A stretch of 49,445 nucleotides of DNA from Agromyces albus (GTDB taxonomy: Bacteria; Actinomycetota; Actinomycetes; Actinomycetales; Microbacteriaceae): positions 1-49,445 of the forward strand of contig NZ_SDPN01000029.1 of assembly GCF_004134825.1 (NCBI RefSeq). Reading direction: 5' to 3'. Positions 16,875 to 25,273 of the stretch are shown here, piece after piece; positions within the stretch are counted from its first letter, which is position 1, and each line of letters opens with the position of its first letter. The notes under the pieces are model-generated. The model was given only the letters and a program-made list of their open reading frames with translations, was not told the DNA's origin and did not search any database. A program made the translations under genes and the position numbers.

Positions 16875-19826
16875 TCAAGCACTCTTGCGATACGTCGCAC
16901 GGAATACGGCATCTTCGAACCACTTCTTGAAGTCGACGTTGTCGGAGTACTCCTTGAAGAGCTGCGTCTCGTCTTGCACCAGGCTGAGCATCACTTTGCC
17001 CAACGCGTCCACCATGGCGACCTTGGCGTTCGCCTTGTCATTGTTCGCCATCGCGGTCTGATAGATCGGGTCTTCGGCAACCATGGCCGGCACTTCTTGA
17101 GTGACGCGCAGGCGAATCCGCTCCTCGTCCTGCCAGTCGATGTTGCCGAACAACGCGTTGAACGACGCGAGGATTTCGCTCAGTCGCTCGATCTCGGGTT
17201 CGGGGCGCCCGCCCGCCCTGGCGCCCGGCACGGGAGGGACTTCCGCTTCGCCGCCGGCGAGCGCGATCGCCAGAGCGGTGCGCTTCTCGACTCGGAACGA
17301 GTCGAGATCGATGCTCTCGAGAACCCCGGCCGAGAGATCTTCGCCTACGGGTGACGGCAGCTTAGGTACCAGGAATCCGAGGTATATGGAGAGCTTCTCC
17401 CACCACACGTTCGAGTACGGGAGGATCGCAGAGAGAAACCCGTACGTGCGCACGAAAGCCTTCGCCGCGCCCTTGAACTCGACCTGTTCGTCTTCATCCA
17501 TGGTCTCGACATACTCGGCAACCGAGGCGTCGAGCAGCGCGTGGAGTTCGTTGATCGGGGCGTCCGCGAGGTATCGCTCAACGAAGTGGTCGATGCCTTC
17601 CTGTGTGAACACCGCCGCAGCCACGAGATCGGCAGCAAGATCGTTGAGCTTGTTCGGGTCAGTCTCGTCGGCGAGGATCGTCGTCTGGTAGTAGTCCTGG
17701 AACGACGACTGAATGCCCTCGGCATCGTTGGCGAAGTCGAGCACCGCGCAGTCATGCTTCTGCGGGTGGGCGCGATTCAGGCGCGAAAGGGTCTGAACCG
17801 CCTTCACCCCCGAAAGCGTCTTGTCGACGTACATGGTGTGCAGCAGCGGCTCGTCGTACCCGGTCTGGAACTTGTCGGCACAGATAAGGATCCGGTACGG
17901 ATCCTCCCGGATACGTTTCGGGATTTCAGCGCTCGGAAAACCGTTGTATTGCGCTTCAGCCACCTTGCTACCCGCAGCATCCGTGAACTCTGAGAATGCG
18001 ACGATCGCCTTGTAGGGCCGCTTCGTCTCAGCGAGGTAGGCGGTCACTGCCTCGTAGTAGTCGATCGCGCGTGCAATCGAACTCGTCACGACCATCGCTC
18101 GGGCATTGCCGCCGATCTTGCGGGGAGCGAACACCTGCGCCTGGAAATGGTCGACCATGATTTCGGCCTTCTGCCGGATGGCGTGCTTCTGGCCTTCCAC
18201 ATACGCTCGGAGCTTCTTCGAAGCTCGCTTCGCATCAAATTCCGGGTCGTCTTCGACGGTCTTGACGAGCTTGTAGTACGTATCGATCGGGATGTAGTTC
18301 GCAAGAACGTCGAGGATGAACTTCTCCTCAATCGCCTGCCGCATCGTGTAGCTATGGAAGGGGCGGTGCTTGACCATTGCGTCGACGGTATACGCGTGCC
18401 CGAAGGTCTCGAGCGTCTTGTTCTTCGGCGTGGCGGTGAACGCGAAGTACGAGGCGTTAGGCAGTAGCTTCTTCGACTCCATAAGCCGGTTCAGCGCGTC
18501 TTCGGTGTCTTCGACTCCGGCGTCGATACCATCTTTCGAAAGCGCCTGCGCCATCGCCGACGAGACTTTGCCGCCCTGGCTGGAATGCGCCTCGTCGATG
18601 ACGATCGCGAAGCGCTTCTCACGCTGGTCGCCCGCCAACCCCTGCACGATGTAGGGGAACTTCTGCACCGTCGTGATGATGATTTTCTTACCCGCCTCGA
18701 TTGCCTCGCGCAGCTCCTTTGAGCTGTCGGCGTGCTGCACGGTGGACTTCACCTGCGTGAAGCCCTTGATCGTGTCGCGGATCTGGCCATCGAGAATGAC
18801 ACGGTCGGTGACGACTACGACCGAGTCGAAGGCACGGACGCCGTCATGCTCGACCCCGGTCAGCTGATGTGCAAGCCATGCGATCGAGTTCGACTTGCCC
18901 GATCCGGCCGAGTGCTGAATGAGATACCGGATGCCAGGACCGCGCGCCGCGACGTCCGCGAGCAGTTCTCGCACCACATCGAGCTGGTGATATCGCGGGA
19001 AGATCGCCGACGAGGTCTTCTTTCCAGTCTTCGGGTCTTTGCTGGTCACGATCGCGGCGAAGTTCTCGATGATGCCGGCGAGGCTGCGCGGAGAAAGGAT
19101 GCGCTTCCACAAGTATTCGGTCATCACACCGCCAGGATTGGGCGGATTGCCCGCACCTCCGTTGTACCCCTGATCGAACGGCAGAAACCACGATGATGTG
19201 CCGCTGAGCTTAGGGGCGAATCGCACATGCTGATCGTCGACCGCGAAATGCGCCATGCACCGGCCGAACGCGAAGATCAGCTCTCGAGGGTCACGGTCGG
19301 TCTTGTATTGCTTGACCGCGTCTTCGACGGTCTGGTTGGTGATGTAGTTTTTCAGTTCAAAGGTGGCAATCGGCAGGCCGTTCACGAACGCGACGAGGTC
19401 GAGCGACTTGCCTGCGTCTTTGCTGCTGTAGTGCACCTGACGGGTGATCGTGAGGCGATTCTGGGAGAACAGGCCGGCAGCCTTGTCGTTCTGTGCTGAC
19501 GGGGTCGGGTAGTAGAGATCGATGTGGTGCCGACCGTGGGTGATGCCGTTGCGAAGACATGCGACAATGCCGTTCTTGGTGATCTCGCCCTGCAGCCTAG
19601 CGAGGAGCTTGTGCATGGTTGGCGAGTCGCCGTCGAGGTCGAGAACGTCGATGAGCGCAGGCTGAGTATCACGGATGAACTCGCGGAACACAGGTAAGTC
19701 GATGCAATACGCCGCGTTGAAGTTCCTGGGGTCGCCCTGAGCCCAGCCCGGGCTGCCGCCAGTCGCGACCATCTGCACCACGATCAGTTCTTCGAGACTC
19801 GCCTCATTCAGGTTCGCTGGCACCAT
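16875..19826 (-). CDS. hsdR: Type I restriction enzyme R subunit (HsdR)
   Basis: 983 residues. Two ATGs lie six bases apart; 19826 is preferred because GGGGAG lies six bases upstream, whereas it abuts the one at 19832. In numbering from 19832, the PD-(D/E)xK nuclease is Asp145, Glu159 and Lys161 (SLDLVAFVNGLPIATFELKN), Walker A is SAGSGKS (308-314) and the DEAH box is 413-416 (IVIDEAHSSQGG); VTDRVILDGQ and QTLSRLNRAHP are further motor motifs. HsdR translocates and cleaves unmethylated DNA as part of the R2M2S complex. The C-terminal ~200 residues should bind HsdM. Length fits the family and no break is visible. Its start overlaps the preceding small frame by 23 bases, so translation may be coupled. 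Confidence 0.95.
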   Translation of the reverse strand: MVPANLNEASLEELIVVQMVATGGSPGWAQGDPRNFNAAYCIDLPVFREFIRDTQPALIDVLDLDGDSPTMHKLLARLQGEITKNGIVACLRNGITHGRHHIDLYYPTPSAQNDKAAGLFSQNRLTITRQVHYSSKDAGKSLDLVAFVNGLPIATFELKNYITNQTVEDAVKQYKTDRDPRELIFAFGRCMAHFAVDDQHVRFAPKLSGTSSWFLPFDQGYNGGAGNPPNPGGVMTEYLWKRILSPRSLAGIIENFAAIVTSKDPKTGKKTSSAIFPRYHQLDVVRELLADVAARGPGIRYLIQHSAGSGKSNSIAWLAHQLTGVEHDGVRAFDSVVVVTDRVILDGQIRDTIKGFTQVKSTVQHADSSKELREAIEAGKKIIITTVQKFPYIVQGLAGDQREKRFAIVIDEAHSSQGGKVSSAMAQALSKDGIDAGVEDTEDALNRLMESKKLLPNASYFAFTATPKNKTLETFGHAYTVDAMVKHRPFHSYTMRQAIEEKFILDVLANYIPIDTYYKLVKTVEDDPEFDAKRASKKLRAYVEGQKHAIRQKAEIMVDHFQAQVFAPRKIGGNARAMVVTSSIARAIDYYEAVTAYLAETKRPYKAIVAFSEFTDAAGSKVAEAQYNGFPSAEIPKRIREDPYRILICADKFQTGYDEPLLHTMYVDKTLSGVKAVQTLSRLNRAHPQKHDCAVLDFANDAEGIQSSFQDYYQTTILADETDPNKLNDLAADLVAAAVFTQEGIDHFVERYLADAPINELHALLDASVAEYVETMDEDEQVEFKGAAKAFVRTYGFLSAILPYSNVWWEKLSIYLGFLVPKLPSPVGEDLSAGVLESIDLDSFRVEKRTALAIALAGGEAEVPPVPGARAGGRPEPEIERLSEILASFNALFGNIDWQDEERIRLRVTQEVPAMVAEDPIYQTAMANNDKANAKVAMVDALGKVMLSLVQDETQLFKEYSDNVDFKKWFEDAVFRATYRKSA

Positions 19827-19962
19827 TCTCATCTCCCCAATGGTCGTTCTCCACGGCCCATTCCAGTTCAGTCAGTACCCGCAGATCGTGGTGTTCCTCG
19901 ATCTCGGCTCGAGGCCTTCGTCGGCGCAACGTTCCGAATGGCTGGACGCCAACGTCACTCAT
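19804..19962 (-). CDS. Small unknown ORF bridging hsdS and hsdR
   Basis: A 52-codon frame starts at ATG 19962 inside the end of hsdS (8-base overlap, ATGAGTGA) and stops at 19804, 23 bases inside hsdR. It fills almost exactly the space between the two genes. The peptide has a basic start (FGTLRRRRPRAEIEEHHD) and an acidic, Trp-containing end (LTELEWAVENDHWGDENG). Overlaps at both ends argue for a real gene that couples translation from hsdS into hsdR. No family recognised; an HsdR-modulating or antirestriction-control role is only a guess. It has no clear ribosome-binding site of its own. Confidence 0.5.
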   Translation of the reverse strand: MSDVGVQPFGTLRRRRPRAEIEEHHDLRVLTELEWAVENDHWGDENGASEPE

Positions 19963-21367
19963 CGTCGCATGCAAGCTGCAGCTCGGCCTCGACGAGCTCG
20001 TCCAGCTCGTCGTCGACGTCGGGCAATGCGTCGTCGCTCAGCTCGGGGAGGGTCACCGCGATCTCGCGCACATCGAGCTGCCCTGTGGCGACGTCGGACG
20101 TGAGGCGCGTGCGGAATTCGCGGAGTAGGTCGATCTCTGATGCGAGGCGCGCGACCAGAGTCTCGGTTTCGGTCGCCACCTCAGCCACGAACCTCCTAAT
20201 TCCTTGTTGCTCCTCGATCGGGGGCACAGGCACGGCGAACGCCTTGAGGTCCGCGCATGTCAAGGCTCCCTTGGTGCTCCCTGAGTCATCGCTGATGCGC
20301 CTCAGCTCGCCATACGCTACGTCCAGCACGCTCGCAAGGTAGCGGCAGTCGACCTGGTCCGAGCGCGGTGTGATGTAGGCGAGGTGCTGGTTGATTGTCG
20401 CCTCCAGTGTGAGTACGGCGGCCTTTCCCCTTGTCTTGCCCTGACCAGTGATGGCCACCAGCACGCTATTGGCCGCAACCTTCGGCAAATGACACTCGTC
20501 GAGCGCGCGCTGGGTGACGAACTGTGAAGCATGTCTAATTTCAGCTTCGTTCGCGACGGAACTATTGAGCCAGGGATAGTCCCCACCGACCCAATACTCA
20601 GATTCGCTGCGCGACGGCGTGCTCCCGTTGCCCACCCTGGCGAGGTACCTGATTGGGATGATCGGCCAATGTGCGGGAGTCTCTCCGAGCCACGGAATGC
20701 CGGAGTCCCTAAGCGGTACGGACGAGTCGAGGCCGCGGGTGACGGACCGATGGATGACCGCCAGCTGTTGTTCTTTGAGCAGTGCGATGAGATTCCGCTT
20801 CGCGGAGATCGCTCGGTCGATGCGCGTGTGTGCATGCCCGAGGTACTTCACGATGGCCGCCTGCTCATCGACGGGTGGGACGGCGACCGGTAGCCGCTTG
20901 AAGTCTCGTAGTTCGATGTTCTGGCGAAGTCCAGTGCCCATCCCATAGAAGATCTTCATTTGATCGAGGGCAGCCAAATAGGCGAAAGCGTAGGAGTCGC
21001 TGACGCCACTTGTACGCATGGCCAAGTATGCGGAGGTGATGATGCCTCGGTCGCTCGCGTGACCAACCCGCAAACTAGTCTTGTCGTTTTGCAGGTCCGT
21101 CGGACGAACCACGATGTCGCCGGGCTCGAGAATTTGATAAGTCTCGAATGACTCAGGAATGAGGCCACGAAGCTTCTCGGCGGGTTTGACGATGATCTTG
21201 CCATAGCTCAGGGAGAGCACGGTCGACTCGACCAGCCCTGAGTTCTTTGTAGCTACCGGTCTGAGTACAGCGGATCCGGGCAAGATCCGCCAATGCGCTG
21301 GCATCGGGGGAATCCACTGACCAGGCGCGCTCCCGTAGTGCTCGTATGGCTTCAACCGAGCGAACAT
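19955..21367 (-). CDS. hsdS: Type I restriction-modification specificity subunit (HsdS)
   Basis: 470 residues with the two-fold organisation of HsdS. Target-recognition domain 1 follows PMPAHWRILPGS (~22-33), central conserved region 1 is LPVAVPPVDEQAAIVKYLGH (159-178) with a helix (RAISAKRNLIALLKEQQLAV), TRD 2 follows TPAHWPIIPIRYLARVG (~230), and the second conserved region is FAVPVPPIEEQQGIRRFVAE (~375-395). The two half-sites of a bipartite recognition sequence are read by the TRDs; the sequence cannot be predicted here. The ATG shares its A with the hsdM stop (TGATG), so the genes are coupled. An acidic tail (DDALPDVDDELDELVEAELQ) extends beyond the usual end. Confidence 0.95.
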   Translation of the reverse strand: MFARLKPYEHYGSAPGQWIPPMPAHWRILPGSAVLRPVATKNSGLVESTVLSLSYGKIIVKPAEKLRGLIPESFETYQILEPGDIVVRPTDLQNDKTSLRVGHASDRGIITSAYLAMRTSGVSDSYAFAYLAALDQMKIFYGMGTGLRQNIELRDFKRLPVAVPPVDEQAAIVKYLGHAHTRIDRAISAKRNLIALLKEQQLAVIHRSVTRGLDSSVPLRDSGIPWLGETPAHWPIIPIRYLARVGNGSTPSRSESEYWVGGDYPWLNSSVANEAEIRHASQFVTQRALDECHLPKVAANSVLVAITGQGKTRGKAAVLTLEATINQHLAYITPRSDQVDCRYLASVLDVAYGELRRISDDSGSTKGALTCADLKAFAVPVPPIEEQQGIRRFVAEVATETETLVARLASEIDLLREFRTRLTSDVATGQLDVREIAVTLPELSDDALPDVDDELDELVEAELQLACDDE

Positions 21368-23316
21368 CAGCCGACGATCTCGCTCAGAAGGTCTTCAGTC
21401 TCGACTTCGAGGGCGCGGATATCCGCGCGGATCTCGTCAAGGCTGCGCATCGGCGCTGGCTTGTAGAAGTGGCGGGTGAAGCTCACCTCGTAACCGATTT
21501 TCGTCTTCGACGGGTCAATCCACGCGTCGGGGGCATAGGGCAACACCTTGCGACGGAGGAACGCCTCGATACCGTTTGCGTACTCTCCGGCGTGCTCGAT
21601 GAGCGGAATCTCCTCCGTGTCGCTCAGCTCCGTGTCGCGCTCATACTCGACGACCCGCATCTTGCCATCGACCACCGTCTCGAACAGGCCGTGCAGGGGG
21701 TCCGGCGCCGTGCCGGGCTTGTGCAGCCTCTTGATCACCGGCGTCGCGTCATCCGCTCGATTGCTCGTCTCTTTCAGTACCTTGATCTCGGCTGGCTTGT
21801 AGACGCGAGCCGGCGAGGCATCCGTCAATCGAAGCGGCCGCTCGACGACCACCTTGTAATATCCAAAGTCGGCGTTGTCGAAGACCTTCGAGACCTCGGG
21901 GTCAGCCTCGTCGAACGCGTGAAACGTCTTCAAAATCTTGTTGATGTCAGCGGACGAGAGCTCACAGTTCCTTTCGCCAAGGTTTTTCCGCAATGGGGTG
22001 AACCACTTAGTTGCATCGATGAGCTGCACTTTGCCCTTGCGACGCTCCTCCTTCCGGTTGCTCAGCACCCAGATGTACGTGGCTATGCCGGTGTTGTAGA
22101 AGAGCTTCAGCGGCAGCGCGACAATTGCCTCGACGAGGTCGTTCTCGAACACGTACCGGCGGATGTTCGACTCGCCCTGACCGGCATCCCCCGTGAACAG
22201 CGATGAGCCGTTGTGGATCTCTGCGATGCGGCTGCCGACGGCCGTGCGCTGCTTCATCTTGGCGAGGAGGTTCGCAAGGAAAAGCATCTGACCGTCACTC
22301 GAGCGGGTCACGAGGCTGAACTCGGAATCGCCGTCGTGTTCGACGACGAAGCGCGGGTCGGTGATCTTCTTCGCCCCACCCATGCGCTCCTGGTCAGTCT
22401 TCCACGACTTCCCGTAGGGCGGATTCGAGAGCATGAAATCAAACTCGCGCCCAGCAAAGGCGTCATTCGAGAGAGTCGAGAACTCGGGGCCGCCCTTGAT
22501 ATTGTCGGCTGCCCGGCCCTCACCCTTCAAGATGAGGTCAGCCTTCGCGATCGCGAAGGTCTCGGCGTTGATCTCCTGCCCGTATAGATGCGTCGTAATC
22601 TGCCTGCCCTTGGTGAGTTCGGCGAGCGTATCTTCAGCGACTGTCAGCATCCCGCCCGTACCCATGGCACCGTCGTAGAGCAGGTAGGTCCCGTCTGGGA
22701 TCGTGTCGGCGATCGGCTCGAACATGAGCCGTGTCATGAGCTTGACGACGTCACGTGGCGTCCAGTGCTCGCCCGCCTCCTCGTTGTTCTCCTCGTTGAA
22801 ATGGCGTACGAGCTCCTCGAAGACGCTGCCCATGCCATGGTTATCGAGCGCGGCCGGCGACAGATCGAGCGTGGGGTCGAGGAACTTCTCGAGCAGTGTG
22901 CCCAGCGCGTCGGCCTTGGTGAGACGCGGGATCTGGTTGCGGAACTCGAAGTTCTCGAGAATCTCCTGCACGTTCGGCGAAAAGCCGTCGAGGTAAGCCT
23001 CGAAGTTCTGACGCAGCTGCATCTGCGTGCTCGCCGCGCGGAGGTCCTTCATGGTGAACGGACTCGTGTTGTAGAAGTCCTGGCCGGCAGCTTGGCGCAG
23101 GGCCGCGTCCTGATTCACGATCTGCGCAGCGTCCAGCGTCTTCTTCGTGCTCACCACGTTCGTCTTGCTCGCGGCGAGCACGCTGTCGAGCCGGCGCAGA
23201 ACGGTCATTGGCAGAATCACGTCCCGATACTTGCCCCGTACGTAGAGGTCGCGAAGCACGTCATCGGCGATGTTGCAGATGAGCTGAGCGAGTCGCTGGT
23301 TGGTGGTGCTGTTCAC
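21367..23316 (-). CDS. hsdM: Type I restriction-modification DNA methyltransferase subunit (HsdM)
   Basis: 649 residues from GTG 23316, with GAGGAG eight bases upstream. The N-terminal HsdM_N helical domain (MNSTTNQRLAQLICNIADDV) is followed by the N6-adenine methyltransferase core: EHWTPRDVVKLM (183-194), SAM motif DGAMGTGGML (215-224) and catalytic NPPY (298-301) in FDFMLSNPPYGKSW. It methylates adenine in the target read by HsdS and protects host DNA. The C-terminal ~130 residues (EVSFTRHFYKPAPMRSLDEI) form the helical tail that contacts HsdS. First gene of the hsdM-hsdS-small ORF-hsdR operon. Confidence 0.96.
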   Translation of the reverse strand: MNSTTNQRLAQLICNIADDVLRDLYVRGKYRDVILPMTVLRRLDSVLAASKTNVVSTKKTLDAAQIVNQDAALRQAAGQDFYNTSPFTMKDLRAASTQMQLRQNFEAYLDGFSPNVQEILENFEFRNQIPRLTKADALGTLLEKFLDPTLDLSPAALDNHGMGSVFEELVRHFNEENNEEAGEHWTPRDVVKLMTRLMFEPIADTIPDGTYLLYDGAMGTGGMLTVAEDTLAELTKGRQITTHLYGQEINAETFAIAKADLILKGEGRAADNIKGGPEFSTLSNDAFAGREFDFMLSNPPYGKSWKTDQERMGGAKKITDPRFVVEHDGDSEFSLVTRSSDGQMLFLANLLAKMKQRTAVGSRIAEIHNGSSLFTGDAGQGESNIRRYVFENDLVEAIVALPLKLFYNTGIATYIWVLSNRKEERRKGKVQLIDATKWFTPLRKNLGERNCELSSADINKILKTFHAFDEADPEVSKVFDNADFGYYKVVVERPLRLTDASPARVYKPAEIKVLKETSNRADDATPVIKRLHKPGTAPDPLHGLFETVVDGKMRVVEYERDTELSDTEEIPLIEHAGEYANGIEAFLRRKVLPYAPDAWIDPSKTKIGYEVSFTRHFYKPAPMRSLDEIRADIRALEVETEDLLSEIVG

Positions 23317-23323
23317 TAGTGAA
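23312..23323. promoter_or_regulatory. 12-bp palindrome over the hsdM start codon
   Basis: TTCACTAGTGAA is perfectly self-complementary and contains the GTG start of hsdM. It lies just downstream of the GAGGAG ribosome-binding site. A repressor or the methyltransferase complex bound here, or a short RNA hairpin, could limit initiation. Chance occurrence of 12 bp is possible; function is inference. Confidence 0.4.
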
Positions 23324-23370
23324 TCTCCTCGACTGTTGCGCGATCGCGCAGCAGAAGTCTCTCAGAGTGT

Positions 23371-24717
23371 TCAGTCGAAGATGCCGTCGAGGACGCTGCC
23401 GATGACCAGGCCGCCGAGGATTCCGCCCATCATGTCGCCCCCGCCGCTGCGGCGACCGCCGCCCCACCCCTGGCCGCCCCACTGCCCCGGGTCCTGCGGT
23501 CGTGAGGCGTCGATGTCGCGCTGTGCGAGCCGCAGGGCCTCGCCCGCGAGGTACGCGACGCGGCGGGCCATAGCCATCGCCTGTTCGCGGTGATCCTCAT
23601 CGATCACCGTGACGGCCGCCGCGGGCGTGCCGAGAAAGCGGTCGAGGTCGATGCGGATGCGCTCGGATTCGGCAAGACGGGTGCGAGCGTCGGCGCCGAT
23701 CCAACCGCGGTGGCCGGCGATGACGTCGCGAGCAACCGCGAGCTGGCGGTCGGCGTCGTCGATGGCATGGTGCACGTGCTCCAGCGGCGGGATCGGACGG
23801 GCTGCGCGCTCGCGGGCCGCCGCGATCGCGGCATCCAGTCCCGCATTTGCTTCGCGCAGGGTACTCAGCTGGGTGAACGGGTCGGTGTTGACGCCCGCCC
23901 GCGGAAGGGCGGCGAGGGCAGCCTGCAAGTTGGCGATCGCGGTCGTGACCCCGGCGTTCTGGGGCTCCTTGCGCGCCACGAAAAGGTCGCCGCGGGAATC
24001 CTCGACGATCGCCGCCAACGTGGCCTCGGCCCGCAGCGCCTCGACCTCGAAGGTCTCGACCGCATCGAGGAGCGTCGCCGCCCGGCGCACCGATTCCGTC
24101 GATGCCTCGAGCGCGAGATTGGCCTGCTCGCGCTGCCCCGCCTCGCGCCGGCGCTCGGCCACGCTCGCACTGTGCTCGGCGAATCCGAGGAGCTGCTCGG
24201 CCTCGGCGGGGTTGACCTCCACCTGGGCGAGCGTCTCGCGCGCATAGCGCGTGGCGAGTCGTTCGATGGTGTCGCGGGCGTGCGGGATGCGGGCGCGGAG
24301 GCGCGCGGCATCCGCTCGCACTCCGGCGATGATCTCTGGAGCCCGGCGCGCAACCGCGATCTTCTCGGCGAGGGCTGAGGTGCGCTCGTCGAGCACGTCT
24401 TCGGCCCAATCGCACAGCTGCACGATGCGTGCGTTGCGCGTGCGCAGCTCTTCAGCGGTGTCGGGAATCTCGTCGTGATTCAGCTGGTTCAACCGGAACG
24501 CCTCGCCCAGGTGCTGCCGCACCGCGGCGAGCGCCTCGGTCAACTCAGCGGTCGCGCCGTGGCCGAGTTCGGCCTCGGCGAAGACGAGCTCGTCGGCGGT
24601 GACGCGGATGCGCTCGTCGGCGGCAACCAGGGCCGTTCCAGCCCGCTTCGCCAGATCGGCATCCTGGGCTTGGAGCTCATGATTATCGCGACTTCGCTTG
24701 CCCCAGAATCCGGCCAT
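23371..24717 (-). CDS. Coiled-coil protein with Gly-rich hydrophobic C-terminus
   Basis: 448 residues from ATG 24717 (AGGA eight bases upstream); the frame is open further upstream to 24801 but lacks support there. From ~15 to ~410 the sequence is nearly all Ala/Glu/Arg-rich alpha-helix with heptad-like spacing (AEEQLLGFAEHSASVAERRR-type repeats), including a conserved-looking HREQAMAMARRVAYLAGEAL. The end is WGGQGWGGGRRSGGGDMMGG, then ILGGLVIGSVLDGIF. This tail and the helical body resemble the C-terminal part of actinobacterial TPM-domain membrane proteins, but the TPM domain itself is absent. Probably membrane- or envelope-associated. Unrelated to the restriction operon 55 bases downstream by content. 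Confidence 0.7.
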   Translation of the reverse strand: MAGFWGKRSRDNHELQAQDADLAKRAGTALVAADERIRVTADELVFAEAELGHGATAELTEALAAVRQHLGEAFRLNQLNHDEIPDTAEELRTRNARIVQLCDWAEDVLDERTSALAEKIAVARRAPEIIAGVRADAARLRARIPHARDTIERLATRYARETLAQVEVNPAEAEQLLGFAEHSASVAERRREAGQREQANLALEASTESVRRAATLLDAVETFEVEALRAEATLAAIVEDSRGDLFVARKEPQNAGVTTAIANLQAALAALPRAGVNTDPFTQLSTLREANAGLDAAIAAARERAARPIPPLEHVHHAIDDADRQLAVARDVIAGHRGWIGADARTRLAESERIRIDLDRFLGTPAAAVTVIDEDHREQAMAMARRVAYLAGEALRLAQRDIDASRPQDPGQWGGQGWGGGRRSGGGDMMGGILGGLVIGSVLDGIFD

Positions 24718-24813
24718 GCCTTTGATCCTAAGGGCGTCGCTGGGAGGGCGCTGTGGGGCGCGGGTGGCGCGCGGCATCCGCTCGCCCTGAACGCGCCCCA
24801 CAGGCGACTGCGG

Positions 24814-25179
24814 CTACCGCTCGCCGAGCAGTAATCCGCGCTGCGCCGTCTCGGTGCGCACCGTGTTGATGAACTCGCCGTACGCCTTTTTGCTCTTCGC
24901 GTAACCGATCGCGCCGCCCTTGACCGCACTGAGCGCGCCGTCTTGTTCGAAGCGCAGCCACGTGTTGCCGAACTGGTCGACCCCGATGGCGAACGTGAAC
25001 GTGATGTGGAAGTTCTTGCCCGCCAGCCCCCCGAACAGCACGGTCTTCGTCAGGCTTCCCCGCTCGAGTTTGATGCTGCCCTGCGACGGATGCGTCGCCT
25101 CGTAGCCGAGGCCCTGGGCGATCTCGATCACGACCGGCACGGTCTGCTGGTCGTTTCCGGCGAGGATGAGTTCGGGCAT
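24814..25179 (-). CDS. Small conserved-looking protein of unknown function
   Basis: 121 residues from ATG 25179, with AGAAGGAG nine bases upstream; in-frame codons continue to 25287 but run through the divergent promoter. The protein begins MPELILAGNDQQTVPVVIEI and contains ITFTFAIGVDQFGNTWLRFE and GGAIGYAKSKKAYGEFINTV. Alternating beta pattern, no membrane segment, no signal peptide. Same strand and close to the coiled-coil gene (96 bases apart), possibly one transcript. I do not recognise the family. It is divergent from the HTH-MntA/HepT operon and shares its intergenic space. Confidence 0.7.
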   Translation of the reverse strand: MPELILAGNDQQTVPVVIEIAQGLGYEATHPSQGSIKLERGSLTKTVLFGGLAGKNFHITFTFAIGVDQFGNTWLRFEQDGALSAVKGGAIGYAKSKKAYGEFINTVRTETAQRGLLLGER

Positions 25180-25247
25180 GGGTGTGGGGCTCCTTCTGAA
25201 GGGCGGACGAGACGACAGTAGCGTGCGCATTGAGACGATGGCCCGCC

Positions 25248-25267
25248 GTATATCGCCGCGATATACT
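25248..25267 (+). promoter_or_regulatory. Operator/promoter of the first HTH-MntA/HepT operon
   Basis: A perfect palindrome (25248-25266) with 9-bp arms GTATATCGC and GCGATATAC around one central base. Its right arm runs into TATACT (25262-25267), a 5/6 match to the -10 box, and the antitoxin ATG follows six bases later at 25274. The arrangement predicts leaderless transcription that is blocked when the HTH antitoxin binds. Confidence 0.75.
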
Positions 25268-25273
25268 GCCGTC

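Noticed and set aside
3028..23316. Prophage or integrative element with definable ends
   Set aside because: No integrase, tRNA, direct-repeat ends or structural phage genes are visible, so only a genomic island can be claimed.
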